DNA of 64,000 nt from Paracoccaceae bacterium (GTDB lineage: Bacteria > Pseudomonadota > Alphaproteobacteria > Rhodobacterales > Rhodobacteraceae), in contig JAOHEK010000003.1 of NCBI GenBank assembly GCA_028097405.1, forward strand, positions 35,647 through 99,646. The letters are read 5' to 3'. The translations under genes were made by a program, and so were the position numbers. The notes under the pieces are model-generated. The model was not told the DNA's origin. It did not search any database and was given only the letters and a program-made list of their open reading frames with translations. This document shows positions 56,038-64,000 of this stretch, one piece after another. The first letter of the stretch is position 1. The number at the start of each line of letters is the position of its first letter.

Positions 56038-58152
56038 ATGTCTCTAAACACGAACAACGCAATCGCACTTGCCGCAAATGAACCGGAGATCGTACCTGAT
56101 CGTCGAAAGCTGTCTGCTGGTGCCGCTGCAATTCGAGATAAATTCTCGCCTGACCAACACAATGAAATCAAAAAAGCTAAGCCACTCTCCTACACGAACG
56201 CGATGTTGAGTCTTGAAGACCACGGACATGCGTTCGCAATGCAAGACATCCAATTGGGCGTTCTAATTGCTGGAATGGAAAAATCCGGAGAAAGTGAAGT
56301 CACGATCACGAACTTGATGAACAACCTTCGCGCTGCGTGGCCTCAGCTTGAGAAGCGTTGGCTCAAGGACCTCCGCAAAGCGGTGCAGTACCTGCTTGGA
56401 TCAGAACGTAGAGCGGCTGCCAGAGGACTGGAAACGAACATCGTCAATGAGCACGACTACCTTCAACTTTGCAGCTACGGAGCCAAAAAGGTTGAAAAGG
56501 ACAATTGTACCAATCCAACGATGTTTCGGAGAGGCTCAACGCTTGCTGCGGTGACAACGATTCCCGAACTTGATCAAACCCGGATTGAAACCCTAGATCA
56601 GAAGAAATTTACAGCAAAACTCAATCTGATCGCGCCGTACCGTCAGTCGTTTCAGGCCGGGGATGATGTGATCATTCGCGGAGTTAGTGTACCTCTTGAC
56701 GTCGCAAACCAGCTTTTCGTCCATGAACACAACATCCCGCACCTTAATGGCTTGATCACTGCTCCCGTCTTTTCTGAGGACTGCGATCTAATCAACTCTC
56801 CGGGCTTCAATGAGAAGACGGGCATCTTCTACGCCAAACCGATGGACCTCAAGATTCCGACCGTTCCTCGAAACGTCACGAGTAGCGATGTTGATGAGGC
56901 AAAACGAATCTTGACGGAAGAGCTTCTTGGCGATTTCGAACTGGACGGCGTTAGCCGTGATGCCCTTCTCAAAGCTGCGCTAGGCAGCGATCCGAGCACT
57001 CCGCCCCCTGCCTCCTTCCTGAACGCAGTTGGCCTTTTGGTCGAGCAATTCGTCCGGCCCATGATCAAGGGTCCGTTGATGCTCAATCTAATCACTAAGA
57101 CGGTCAACGGTTCCGGAGGTGGCCTCCTTTCGAATGCAATTGGCTACATCGTCGATGGGCGTCCGTCTTCACGCCCAATGGCAAACAATGAAGAAGAACG
57201 CCGTAAAGCGATCACGTCAGCGCTACGAAGTGGCACTCGCATGATCTGTTGGGATAACGTGACAGGAGATTTGTCTAGCGCTGCCTTGGCGAGTGTAACG
57301 ACGGAGCCAATCTGGAATGACCGAATTCTTGGCAGATCTTCGGAGGCCTCCATTCCAGTCACGTCAAGCTTCGTCATTGTTGGCAATCGGCCTCTTCTTT
57401 CAGACGAGCTTCGACGACGCACCAGTCTGATCGAGATGAAGCCACAAACGGCCAATCCTGAGGAGCGGAGTGGTTTCCGGCACGAGTCCCTAATGGGCTA
57501 CGTAAAAAAGCACCGTGGTGACTTCGTTTGGGCCACTTTGGTGCTTGCTCTAAACTGGATACAGAAAGGCTGCCCAGAGCCCAAGCATGCTCCAATCATT
57601 GGGTCGTACGAAGCTTACCGCTATGTCATCGGTGGAATAATTGAAGTGGCGTCTGAAAGCTGGACAACTTGGCAACAAAATCGCTCCGCGCTCAATGAGA
57701 TCGCTTCGGATGGTGAAGAGGAAGAAATTGAAAACCTGCTCGCTGCTTGGTGGTCGAGTTGCTTGAGCCCGGATGGGGCAGAAGCGCCAGAGCTTTGCGC
57801 CATCGCAGAGGCCGAGAAAATCGCGTTGCCGATTAAACGTGTTCCGCTAGGCGGGGAGCACGAATTTTCGACACGTTCTATGGGGCGTTACTTGAAGACG
57901 TTCGTCGGACGTCATTTTGAGATGGAAGACGGCACAACAGTCGAATTGTGCCAATCCCAAAAGCGCGGCAAGGGTGGATACCCATGGAAGCTTTCAAAAG
58001 TTGAGAAGAAGCCGGGAATCCGCGACGCTGCAAAAGCCGCGCCGTCCGAAGGTACTAAAATTGCGTTTGAGCGCCCTGCCAAGAAGAACCACTCGACTTC
58101 AATCCTAAAAGCCGCGAACACCAACACTAATGTTGCAGACCCCTTCAAATGA
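56038..58152 (+). CDS. Primase/helicase-like ATPase (D5/phage replication type) with degenerate Walker A
   Basis: NGSGGGLLSNAIGYIVDGRPSSR..., MICWDNVTGDLSSAALASVTTEPIWNDRILGRS, FVIVGNRPLLSDELRRRTSLIEM. Confidence 0.65.
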   Translation: MSLNTNNAIALAANEPEIVPDRRKLSAGAAAIRDKFSPDQHNEIKKAKPLSYTNAMLSLEDHGHAFAMQDIQLGVLIAGMEKSGESEVTITNLMNNLRAAWPQLEKRWLKDLRKAVQYLLGSERRAAARGLETNIVNEHDYLQLCSYGAKKVEKDNCTNPTMFRRGSTLAAVTTIPELDQTRIETLDQKKFTAKLNLIAPYRQSFQAGDDVIIRGVSVPLDVANQLFVHEHNIPHLNGLITAPVFSEDCDLINSPGFNEKTGIFYAKPMDLKIPTVPRNVTSSDVDEAKRILTEELLGDFELDGVSRDALLKAALGSDPSTPPPASFLNAVGLLVEQFVRPMIKGPLMLNLITKTVNGSGGGLLSNAIGYIVDGRPSSRPMANNEEERRKAITSALRSGTRMICWDNVTGDLSSAALASVTTEPIWNDRILGRSSEASIPVTSSFVIVGNRPLLSDELRRRTSLIEMKPQTANPEERSGFRHESLMGYVKKHRGDFVWATLVLALNWIQKGCPEPKHAPIIGSYEAYRYVIGGIIEVASESWTTWQQNRSALNEIASDGEEEEIENLLAAWWSSCLSPDGAEAPELCAIAEAEKIALPIKRVPLGGEHEFSTRSMGRYLKTFVGRHFEMEDGTTVELCQSQKRGKGGYPWKLSKVEKKPGIRDAAKAAPSEGTKIAFERPAKKNHSTSILKAANTNTNVADPFK

Positions 58153-58211
58153 ACGGCAGCCACCCCTTATTCGCGCGGGGCGGCGGGCCGCAGGTTTCAT
58201 CCAAAGACGGC

Positions 58212-58294
58212 AAATACGGTCCGAAAACGAAAAAATACGGTAGACTATTCCTTCATAATCAATATGACAGTTAGTTTATCGTATTTCCGTATTT
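58212..58294. repeat. Iteron-like cluster: AAATACGG x2 and inverted CGTATTT/CCGTATTT around an AT-rich core
   Basis: 58212-58219, 58233-58240 (21-bp pitch), inverted 58280-58286, 58287-58294. Confidence 0.65.
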
Positions 58295-58883
58295 AGTTTT
58301 GATTTAGAAGTACAATCTGGACAAGATGTTTGAAGAATGTATTTTGTCTTCGCCACACAGCGGGCATTCTGAAACCCGGCAATTACGAAATTTACCCACA
58401 ACCTACTACATTTAACTGACTCACCACGCTACTTTTCCAATAACGAAAGGCCTGCGGCATATTCTGCGTACCCGCAAAAACAACTCCACAGCGACTGTCG
58501 GGGCCTCGGGCCAATTTTTATTTCAAAGTTATCGCCAGTATTGGGCTATTCGAAAGTCAGACGATTCTGGTACACATTCCCGCTACGCGGGGTCGCTGCA
58601 ACATGCCCATCAGCCCACCTTGTCAAAGACTACATTTTTCTTGACGAGCGCGCATTTTTTGTTTTGACGTCCGGCCATTTTTGAGGGACCTACGCATCTT
58701 GCGATAATCAAAACTACCAACAGCACACCTCACCCATTTCGCCGGTGCCTTAGGTATCTTAGCTAACGCAGAGACCACGATAACACCGTATAAGGCGGCA
58801 TCGATCATAAGCACCACACATAGCAGATCGAACACGCTCCAAATTGCCAGCTTTGTCCGGATCGCCGTTAGACAAGTGAAACC

Positions 58884-58997
58884 TGTCCGATTTGTGTATA
58901 GCGACAAAGGACGCGAAGAATCGTCCAAAAGTGTCCGATTAGCCTTGCCGAATCATATATAGGACACTATCTATTTATGAGACAGTCAAAACGGACA
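58884..58997. promoter_or_regulatory. res-like TGTC/GACA repeat region upstream of resolvase
   Basis: TGTCCGATTTGTGTATAGCGACA; GTGTCC-N25-GGACAC; GACAGTCAAAACGGACA. Confidence 0.5.
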
Positions 58998-59010
58998 GAA
59001 AGGATAAGGC

Positions 59011-59580
59011 GTGGGCGAACTCATTGGATATGCGAGGGTCAGCAGCAAAGGCCAAAACATCGAACCCCAAATCGACGCGCTCACGCGCGCAGGTGTTACA
59101 CCTGAGCACCTCTACCAAGAGAAGGCATCCGGCACGAAGCGCGACGGGCGTGCCGAACTAGAAGCGCTTCTGGCCCGTGGCATTCGCCGTGGCGATAGAT
59201 TGGTCATCACACGCTTAGATCGCCTAGCCCGTTCCATGCGCGACCTACAAAACATCGCTCATGTGCTGAAAGAAAAAGAAGTCGATCTGGTGGTTACGGA
59301 ACAGGCGATTGACACCAGCACAGCAGAAGGTCGTCTATTCTTTAATATGCTGGGCAGTATCGCAGAATTTGAGACAGAGCTTCGCAAGGCACGTCAGCGT
59401 GAGGGAATTGACGCAGCACTCGCCAAGGGGCCTGACAGCCCTTACAAAGGTCGTCCAGCGACAATAGATGGAAAGCGCATCACCGCCCTGAGAGAGCAGG
59501 GGAAAACGCCCACAGCGATTGCGAAGGAACTGGATGTCGCCCGGTCGTCTGTCTACCGCTACTTGAAGGAGGACGTGTGA
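59011..59580 (+). CDS. Serine recombinase/resolvase
   Basis: IGYARVSSKGQNIEPQIDAL, TRLDRLARSMRDL, C-terminal HTH; GTG start. Confidence 0.93.
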   Translation: MGELIGYARVSSKGQNIEPQIDALTRAGVTPEHLYQEKASGTKRDGRAELEALLARGIRRGDRLVITRLDRLARSMRDLQNIAHVLKEKEVDLVVTEQAIDTSTAEGRLFFNMLGSIAEFETELRKARQREGIDAALAKGPDSPYKGRPATIDGKRITALREQGKTPTAIAKELDVARSSVYRYLKEDV

Positions 59581-59694
59581 TGGGTTCTCTTGTGAATCTG
59601 ACCTTGTTGCTTGTCGCTTACCAGTTGCTATCACACTTCTGATCATGGCTCAGATACAGATATTCCCACTAGAATAGAATGCTGGGGACCCAAA

Positions 59695-59716
59695 GTGGGG
59701 GTTACCCGTGGGGGTA
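59695..59716. repeat. GTGGGGGTT-ACCC-GTGGGGGTA direct repeat
   Basis: Read directly; between resolvase and hsdM. Confidence 0.7.
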
Positions 59717-59880
59717 GTCAGGGCGTGCAGTAGCCACGTCGACGCCGCTCAAGCGAAAACGTTATCCTTAGCCACAAACGACCCGAACCAAAAATGTTAG
59801 ATTGCGCGAAATTTTTGAATCGTTCTATCCGAAAAGTTAGCCGGGATGATATCCAAGTTGCTGCCATCGATCAGAGTCGA

Positions 59881-61329
59881 TTATGCTTGCTCAGAGGTCG
59901 CCGACAAATCTTCGGCAACGCTGCGAAACTGTTCAAGCGCCGCCTCCAAGTTCTCGACAATTTCAGCCGCGATGACATCTGGTTCGGGTAGCGCGTCGAT
60001 GTCTTCCAAACTGTCATCTTTCAGCCAAAAGATGTCCATGTTTAGCTTGTCGCGAACGACTAGGTCTTCGTAGGCAAAACGCCGAAACCGTTTAGTTTCC
60101 TTCCGTTCGTGATAACACTTTACGAAGTCGTCCAAGTCCGCTTTGACCAGCTTCTTCGTTTTTAACGTTTTGTGTATGTTGGTGCGGAAATCGTAGACCC
60201 ACAACTCTCGCGTTTGAACTTCTCGCGACGCGGCCTTTTTGTCGAAGAACAAAACGTTGGCCTTCACGCCGGGGCTATACCAGATGCCCGTCGGGAGACG
60301 CAGCAAAGTGTGAAAGTTGAAGCCTTCAAGCAGCCGTTTTCGGATGCCTTCCCCGGCACGGCCAGCTTCAAATAGGACGTTGTCCGGAAGGACGACACCG
60401 GCACGCCCGTTGGTCTCCATGATCGTCAAGATATGTTGGAGAAAGTTGAACTGTTTGTTTGAGGTCGTGAATTTAAAGTCTTCGCGCTCGTAGCTCTCGC
60501 GTTCGGTAGTGACCTGCCCGTCTTCGCCAACGACGGTATAGCTCGACTTTTTACCAAAGGGCGGGTTCGTCAGAACAACGTTGAAACGCTTGCCGGGGTC
60601 CCCCGCCAAGGCGTCGCCTTGGTGGACTGGGCTGCTGTCATTGCCGACTCCATGCAGATAGAGGTTCATCGCCGCCAAACGCACAACTTCGTCAACGATA
60701 TCGATACCTGTGAACGTGGTTTCGCGGAGCGTTTTGATCTTTTCACGATCTTGGCTCTGACCCTTCATGTGATCGTATGCCGTTAGGAGAAAACCGCCCG
60801 TGCCGCATGCGGGGTCACAAACCGTCTCGCCGATCTTGGGGGCGACACATTCGACAATTGCTTCGATCACCGGGCGCGGCGTGAAATACTGCCCAGCGCC
60901 AGACTTCACCTCAGATGCATTCTTCTCAAGCAGGCCTTCGTAAATCTCGCCTTTCACGTCGACGCCGATCCCAATCCAAGGTCCTTCTTTGTCGATCAGA
61001 GACACGATGCGTGTCAGTTTGGCCGGGTCGCTCAACTTGTTCTGCGATTTCCGAAAGATCGTCCCGATCAGCCCGCTCGCCGTCGCAAGCGCCTCAAGTG
61101 TGTGTCGGTAGTGAAGCTCCAATGCGTCACCCGTCTTACCAGCCAATTGCGTCCAATTCCATTCCGGGGGCACTGCCGACGCCTCGCCCAGCAGGTCGAC
61201 ACGTTCCTGATCCATTTTTAGGAACAGCAGATAGGTGATCTGCTCGATATAGTCGCCATACGAAATACCCTGATCGCGCAGCACATGGGCATAGTTCCAG
61301 ACCTTCGAGACAAGCTGTTCATTCGTCAT
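59881..61329 (-). CDS. hsdM: Type I R-M DNA methyltransferase subunit M
   Basis: DPACGTGGFL, VVLTNPPFGKKS motifs; 482 aa. Confidence 0.95.
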   Translation of the reverse strand: MTNEQLVSKVWNYAHVLRDQGISYGDYIEQITYLLFLKMDQERVDLLGEASAVPPEWNWTQLAGKTGDALELHYRHTLEALATASGLIGTIFRKSQNKLSDPAKLTRIVSLIDKEGPWIGIGVDVKGEIYEGLLEKNASEVKSGAGQYFTPRPVIEAIVECVAPKIGETVCDPACGTGGFLLTAYDHMKGQSQDREKIKTLRETTFTGIDIVDEVVRLAAMNLYLHGVGNDSSPVHQGDALAGDPGKRFNVVLTNPPFGKKSSYTVVGEDGQVTTERESYEREDFKFTTSNKQFNFLQHILTIMETNGRAGVVLPDNVLFEAGRAGEGIRKRLLEGFNFHTLLRLPTGIWYSPGVKANVLFFDKKAASREVQTRELWVYDFRTNIHKTLKTKKLVKADLDDFVKCYHERKETKRFRRFAYEDLVVRDKLNMDIFWLKDDSLEDIDALPEPDVIAAEIVENLEAALEQFRSVAEDLSATSEQA

Positions 61330-61331
61330 TC

Positions 61332-62294
61332 TTAGTTCCCTTGCAGCGGCTGGATCAGAAGAGACCAGTAGTATTCAGCCGCTCCTTCTTCGCTTAGTGT
61401 GTCGCGGTCTGTCGGAAGCCCAAAGTGTGGCATGCCCATAGGTCGCAAAAAGAGCTTCTGGTCGTCGCTTTCGACCGACATGCTTTCATTCATCGAGTTT
61501 GTTGGCGCTTCGTCTCCGTTGGAGTAGGCAATACCATTTCCCACCATGCCCCCAAGACGAATGCTACACGCGGCTGTCTTGGCACCACCGCGATAAACAG
61601 TTGCGGTGAATGTGTTGCCATCAACCTTGCGGTAACGCGCCTGAATTCCCTGATTGCGGGCCTCAAGCTCTGAGAGTGAGCCCTGAAAGAAACGATCCAT
61701 GTACTCGAAGGCGTCAAGCAAGAAGCGGTCTTTGTCAGCCTCCGTGAACTCCTTTTGAAGGCGGAGGTTCGATGACCTTGGCAGTTCCTCTGCCATTGCC
61801 TCGACCTCTTCCAATTCGATGAATTCGTGCACGTCCTTCGGCTGTTCCGCCGCGCCAATTTCTTTGATAGCCCGACGGATCGACTTCGCGACGTCAAGAA
61901 ACGCCTCATCGCTGTTTGGCCAAAGCGTGATCGGTTTCCCGTCGGTAGGTGTCACTAAGTATTGGGCCAGATCGGTATGCGTCCAATCACACGGGCGCAA
62001 GATTACAGATATCAGACGTGCCGTACCCTCTTGATGACGCTCCAAAGCGCGTCCCTTTTCGATCTTGTAGCAGTAATCGGAAGCCAAGAAATCCGGACTA
62101 ACGAGCAGGAGTACGATGTCCGCTGCGTCAAGCTCGGCACTGATAGTCCAGTCAAGATGATCGCCTGCAAGCATCCGTCGGTCGTGCCAGACATCGATCA
62201 GCCCCTGCCGCTTGAGCATCGAAAGCTGGACCTCAAGTTGGTCCCTGAGTTCCTCGTCTTTGTGCGAATAGGAAACAAATACCCTAGCAGCCAT
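61332..62294 (-). CDS. TIR-domain protein with uncharacterised C-terminal domain
   Basis: MAARVFVSYSHKDEELRDQLEVQL, VWHDRRMLAGDHLD, LLLVSPDFLASDYCYKIEKGRALERHQ, VILRPCDW. Confidence 0.9.
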   Translation of the reverse strand: MAARVFVSYSHKDEELRDQLEVQLSMLKRQGLIDVWHDRRMLAGDHLDWTISAELDAADIVLLLVSPDFLASDYCYKIEKGRALERHQEGTARLISVILRPCDWTHTDLAQYLVTPTDGKPITLWPNSDEAFLDVAKSIRRAIKEIGAAEQPKDVHEFIELEEVEAMAEELPRSSNLRLQKEFTEADKDRFLLDAFEYMDRFFQGSLSELEARNQGIQARYRKVDGNTFTATVYRGGAKTAACSIRLGGMVGNGIAYSNGDEAPTNSMNESMSVESDDQKLFLRPMGMPHFGLPTDRDTLSEEGAAEYYWSLLIQPLQGN

Positions 62295-63208
62295 TATGAC
62301 GCCTCGTAGGATTGCTGGATCAGGGACTTCGCGCGATCAAGATCCTCATGGTTTTTTACCGTAACTTCCAAATCGCCAGTCCCGAAATGCCCGATATTGC
62401 GCACGTCCCGCGTGAACCCTTCCTCAAGGCCATCGATCAAGGCCACCGCTTCGGGATCGACTTTCAGGTAAAGGCGAATGACGTTGATCTGTGGTTTGAT
62501 CTCGACGCAGGCGAAATTCTTGATCCGCTTGAACGCAAAGTAATTGTTCAGCGTCTTCTGAACCACGTCATCACCCAAGCCAACCATGAATACCTCGATA
62601 TCTGCATAGAGGTTGGACAGGTCCTCACCCGCGTCAGACAAGCTCTGTGAATTGGTCTTGTATTTCGTTGATATTCCATTTGGCGAGGCAACGGCAGGCT
62701 GAGCCTTGGTCGAAACCGTTGTCAGAAGATCAAGCATCAGCAGATCATCGCCAAACCGCCGGTACCGGATCAACTCGATGTTCCGGCTCATCTGCTTGAT
62801 CGCATGTTCGTCGAACTTGGTGAAACTCGCCGCGATGCATATCAGGCGCGGGGCGCTCCATTCGATGGCATCGGCGGTTGCTTTGTCGAACTTATCCCGC
62901 ACCAACAGTTCGAACTCGCCCCGGTGATCCATCAGCCAATCAAGGTAGAACAGGCCTTGGTTGATGATGTTCTCATCGCGTTGCCGCTTGTATTCGATGA
63001 TGACCGGATAGCCGTTCTCGTCGATGCCCAACGTGTCCATCCGCCCGCCGTGAGAGGTCGCGTATTCAGATGCAAGGAAGCGCACGCCCAGCAGTGTTTC
63101 GAGGTTTTGCTCAAACGTCGTCTGCAAGGCGCGTTCAAGTGGGGAAGACGAGCTTTCGAGTTCGGTCAGCGTCCCGCCATTTTGCTTGAATAGTTTGATG
63201 TCACTCAT
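62294..63208 (-). CDS. PD-(D/E)XK-like nuclease with DUF5655-like C-terminus
   Basis: GGRMDTLGIDENGYPVIIEYKRQRDENIINQGLFYLDWL (D...ExK); C-terminal FAFKRIKNFACVEIKPQINVIRLYLKV. Confidence 0.75.
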   Translation of the reverse strand: MSDIKLFKQNGGTLTELESSSSPLERALQTTFEQNLETLLGVRFLASEYATSHGGRMDTLGIDENGYPVIIEYKRQRDENIINQGLFYLDWLMDHRGEFELLVRDKFDKATADAIEWSAPRLICIAASFTKFDEHAIKQMSRNIELIRYRRFGDDLLMLDLLTTVSTKAQPAVASPNGISTKYKTNSQSLSDAGEDLSNLYADIEVFMVGLGDDVVQKTLNNYFAFKRIKNFACVEIKPQINVIRLYLKVDPEAVALIDGLEEGFTRDVRNIGHFGTGDLEVTVKNHEDLDRAKSLIQQSYEAS

Positions 63209-64000
63209 GCGGGCGTCTTTCTGCCGGGCTTCTTCGCGGTTGGTTTTTCTGCCGCGATGCGGGCAAGGAGGTCGCTGGCAGGTTCGTCAGCCGGGTCTTG
63301 CGGGACGAGTTTACCTGCGAAGGCGTCTTTTAGGATGGATTGGCGGAGAGAGGCGGAGCGTTTGAGTTCGGTTTCGCTCCACTGTTCAAGATCAACGATC
63401 TTCTGCAACGCGTCGTCCACCGCATCCATGATCTCGATTTGCTCAGGAACTGGCGGCAACTCGACTGCTATGGACTTCACCTCGCCGCTGTTGATGTTGT
63501 GAACGCCGCTCGTCGATCTCGCTTGGCGTTCAATCAAAGCGCGCGTCTGGGGCGATGCCATCGACATTTGTAAGTAATCGGGGAGAATGCGAGCTTGATC
63601 CACGCGGAGTCGGATCAAGTAGCCAGCGAACGACATTCCTACAGCCTCTTCGCGCACGACTGCCCCCCGTGCAATAAGATTGGCACTGCCGTTGGATCGC
63701 ACGATCAGGATGTCACCTAACTCCAACGCGAGCTTTTCCGATTCACTTTCTGTCAGGTCCGTGTACTTAACGTCATCGAGACCGATCTTGCCTCCGACCA
63801 CATTTGGAATTCGCAGGACGGCGGTGTTTGCGGGTTCGTAGCTACACTTTTTTGCCGTCCCATAGCGAATGTCTTCCAACAGTGACCCGAGTTCGACTGC
63901 CTCCCAACCAGACCTGTCACTCTTGGTGAGTTGGCCGGTGACGGCGGATTTCAGGACGGACTGGCGATATTGGGTCAGGAGCTTCTGCACGTCCCGCACC
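63205..64000 (-). CDS. hsdS: Type I R-M specificity subunit S (partial, 5' end outside window)
   Basis: Central helix QKLLTQYRQSVLKSAVTGQL, TRD WEAVELGSLLEDIRYGTAKK, LPPVPEQIEIMDAVDD. Confidence 0.9.
   Translation of the reverse strand, partial: VRDVQKLLTQYRQSVLKSAVTGQLTKSDRSGWEAVELGSLLEDIRYGTAKKCSYEPANTAVLRIPNVVGGKIGLDDVKYTDLTESESEKLALELGDILIVRSNGSANLIARGAVVREEAVGMSFAGYLIRLRVDQARILPDYLQMSMASPQTRALIERQARSTSGVHNINSGEVKSIAVELPPVPEQIEIMDAVDDALQKIVDLEQWSETELKRSASLRQSILKDAFAGKLVPQDPADEPASDLLARIAAEKPTAKKPGRKTPA

Larger units (their letters stand above)
51706..59580. mobile_element. Integrated island at tRNA-Tyr, candidate phage satellite; right boundary not located (59580 is a minimum guess)
   Basis: Integrase next to tRNA, TerS-like, primase/ATPase-like, iteron-like repeats, resolvase. 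Confidence 0.6.

Noticed and set aside
58623-58928. 101-aa minus-strand ORF divergent from the resolvase
   Set aside because: Overlaps the res-like repeats, no family signal, no clear RBS; considered but not supported as a gene.
51886-59580. Full prophage
   Set aside because: No capsid, portal, large terminase, tail or lysis genes recognisable; satellite/ICE-like explanation preferred.
58160-59880. Search for a duplicated tRNA-Tyr 3' end (attR)
   Set aside because: No matching copy of the T-arm/acceptor sequence could be read in the intergenic regions, so no right boundary is claimed.

Overview
The window looks like an alphaproteobacterial (Rhodobacteraceae/Roseobacter-type) chromosome segment, judged from gene content and order (ctrA-sciP, gyrB, pnp, rpsO, icd, dapB, truB, pyrB/pyrC). 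About 1-51.7 kb is ordinary core genome. Local oddities there are: an ECF sigma gene with an in-frame TAA next to an intact anti-sigma gene and degP; a tiny ORF/ncRNA-like unit with a perfect terminator; a LigA-like protein truncated before the last nucleotidyltransferase motifs and overlapping pyrB; and a DUF4178-DUF350-aminopropyltransferase operon. At tRNA-Tyr (51706-51789) the content changes to an accessory island: tyrosine integrase, small wHTH/excisionase-like protein, terminase-small-subunit-like protein, and a D5/primase-helicase-like ATPase with a degenerate Walker A motif. An iteron-like AAATACGG cluster follows that ATPase. Together these resemble a phage satellite (PICI-like), which is an inference. 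After a serine resolvase with res-like repeats comes a tightly overlapping minus-strand operon hsdS - PD-(D/E)XK/DUF5655-like - TIR-domain protein - hsdM. This is a Type I R-M locus with an embedded TIR putative effector and is the best candidate here for an under-described defence system. hsdS runs off the window edge and hsdR is not visible. All assignments come from reading the sequence and the supplied ORF translations; no database search was run.
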